A stretch of 5,682 nucleotides of DNA from Roseiflexaceae bacterium. GTDB taxonomy: Bacteria; Chloroflexota; Chloroflexia; Chloroflexales; Roseiflexaceae. Every line of letters starts with the position of its first letter. The first letter of the stretch is position 1. Below the pieces are notes generated by a model. That model made no database searches, was not told where the DNA came from, and saw only the letters and a program-made list of their open reading frames with translations. Made by a program: the position numbers and the translations under genes. Positions 5,546 through 5,682 of this stretch are shown here, one piece after another. The stretch lies in assembly GCA_947462525.1 (NCBI GenBank), contig CANHPK010000125.1, forward strand, positions 1 to 5,682. The letters run 5' to 3'.

Positions 5546-5682
5546 ATGACCCGTACGCACAAGGGTGCACGTTGGGCACTGGCACTCGTCATTGCAATGC
5601 TGGTAACAGCATGTGGTGGCGCAGCTCCAGCAGCAGAACCAACAGCTGCACCGGCCGAAGAGGCCACTGCAATCCCAACTGC
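5546..5682 (+). CDS. Lipoprotein, probable ABC substrate-binding protein, C-terminus beyond the right edge
   Basis: Only 45 complete codons are visible. A basic n-region (R3, H5, K6, R9) precedes a hydrophobic core (about 10-20) and a lipobox LVTAC whose Cys23 would be lipidated after signal peptidase II cleavage. Then come GGAAPAAEPTAAPAEEATA and similar low-complexity residues, a flexible tether between membrane and folded domain. This start is typical of lipid-anchored substrate-binding proteins, notably in Chloroflexota. Position directly after a DppB/DppC-type permease pair suggests a family-5 (DppA/OppA-like) binding protein, but the diagnostic domain lies outside the window, so that part is inference. 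It has its own leader after a terminator, which would allow expression above the level of the permeases. Confidence 0.85.
   Translation, partial: MTRTHKGARWALALVIAMLVTACGGAAPAAEPTAAPAEEATAIPT

Overview
The window reads as a roughly 50% GC bacterial chromosome fragment, most likely from the phylum Chloroflexota. The hint is the partial lipoprotein at the right edge: its lipobox is followed by a low-complexity Ala/Pro/Glu/Thr linker, as is common in substrate-binding proteins of that phylum. Large secreted RCC1-repeat proteins also occur there. This assignment is inference; the window contains no rRNA or other phylogenetic marker.

Left half (1-2834, minus strand): one large, uninterrupted gene runs off the left edge. 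It encodes an extracytoplasmic RCC1-repeat (beta-propeller) protein with an N-terminal hydrophobic export or anchor segment, an acidic Pro-rich linker and 18 visible RCC1-type repeats. Each repeat carries exactly one Cys pair, spaced 9-11 residues. I read the frame codon by codon and found no stop. The long plus-strand open frames here are antisense shadows of the repeats.

Middle (2835-3402): a 568-bp divergent intergenic region with no convincing gene but several short inverted repeats that could be operators or leader structures.

Right half (3403-5231, plus strand): two consecutive inner-membrane permease genes of the DppB/OppB and DppC/OppC type, 23 nt apart, each with a Shine-Dalgarno sequence. 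They would form the transmembrane channel of a peptide-type ABC importer. No ATPase gene is visible. The first permease gene contains a perfect 13-bp inverted repeat inside its coding sequence. A near-ideal intrinsic terminator (5237-5274) closes the operon.

Right edge (5275-5682): a 271-bp leader, then the start of a lipoprotein that is probably the cognate substrate-binding protein, transcribed separately from the permeases. Two short words are shared between the upstream regions of the permease operon and of the lipoprotein gene, which could mean common regulation. The expected design is that the lipoprotein captures a peptide-like ligand outside the membrane and delivers it to the permease pair, driven by ATPases encoded elsewhere. 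Any functional link to the divergent RCC1 protein is unproven.
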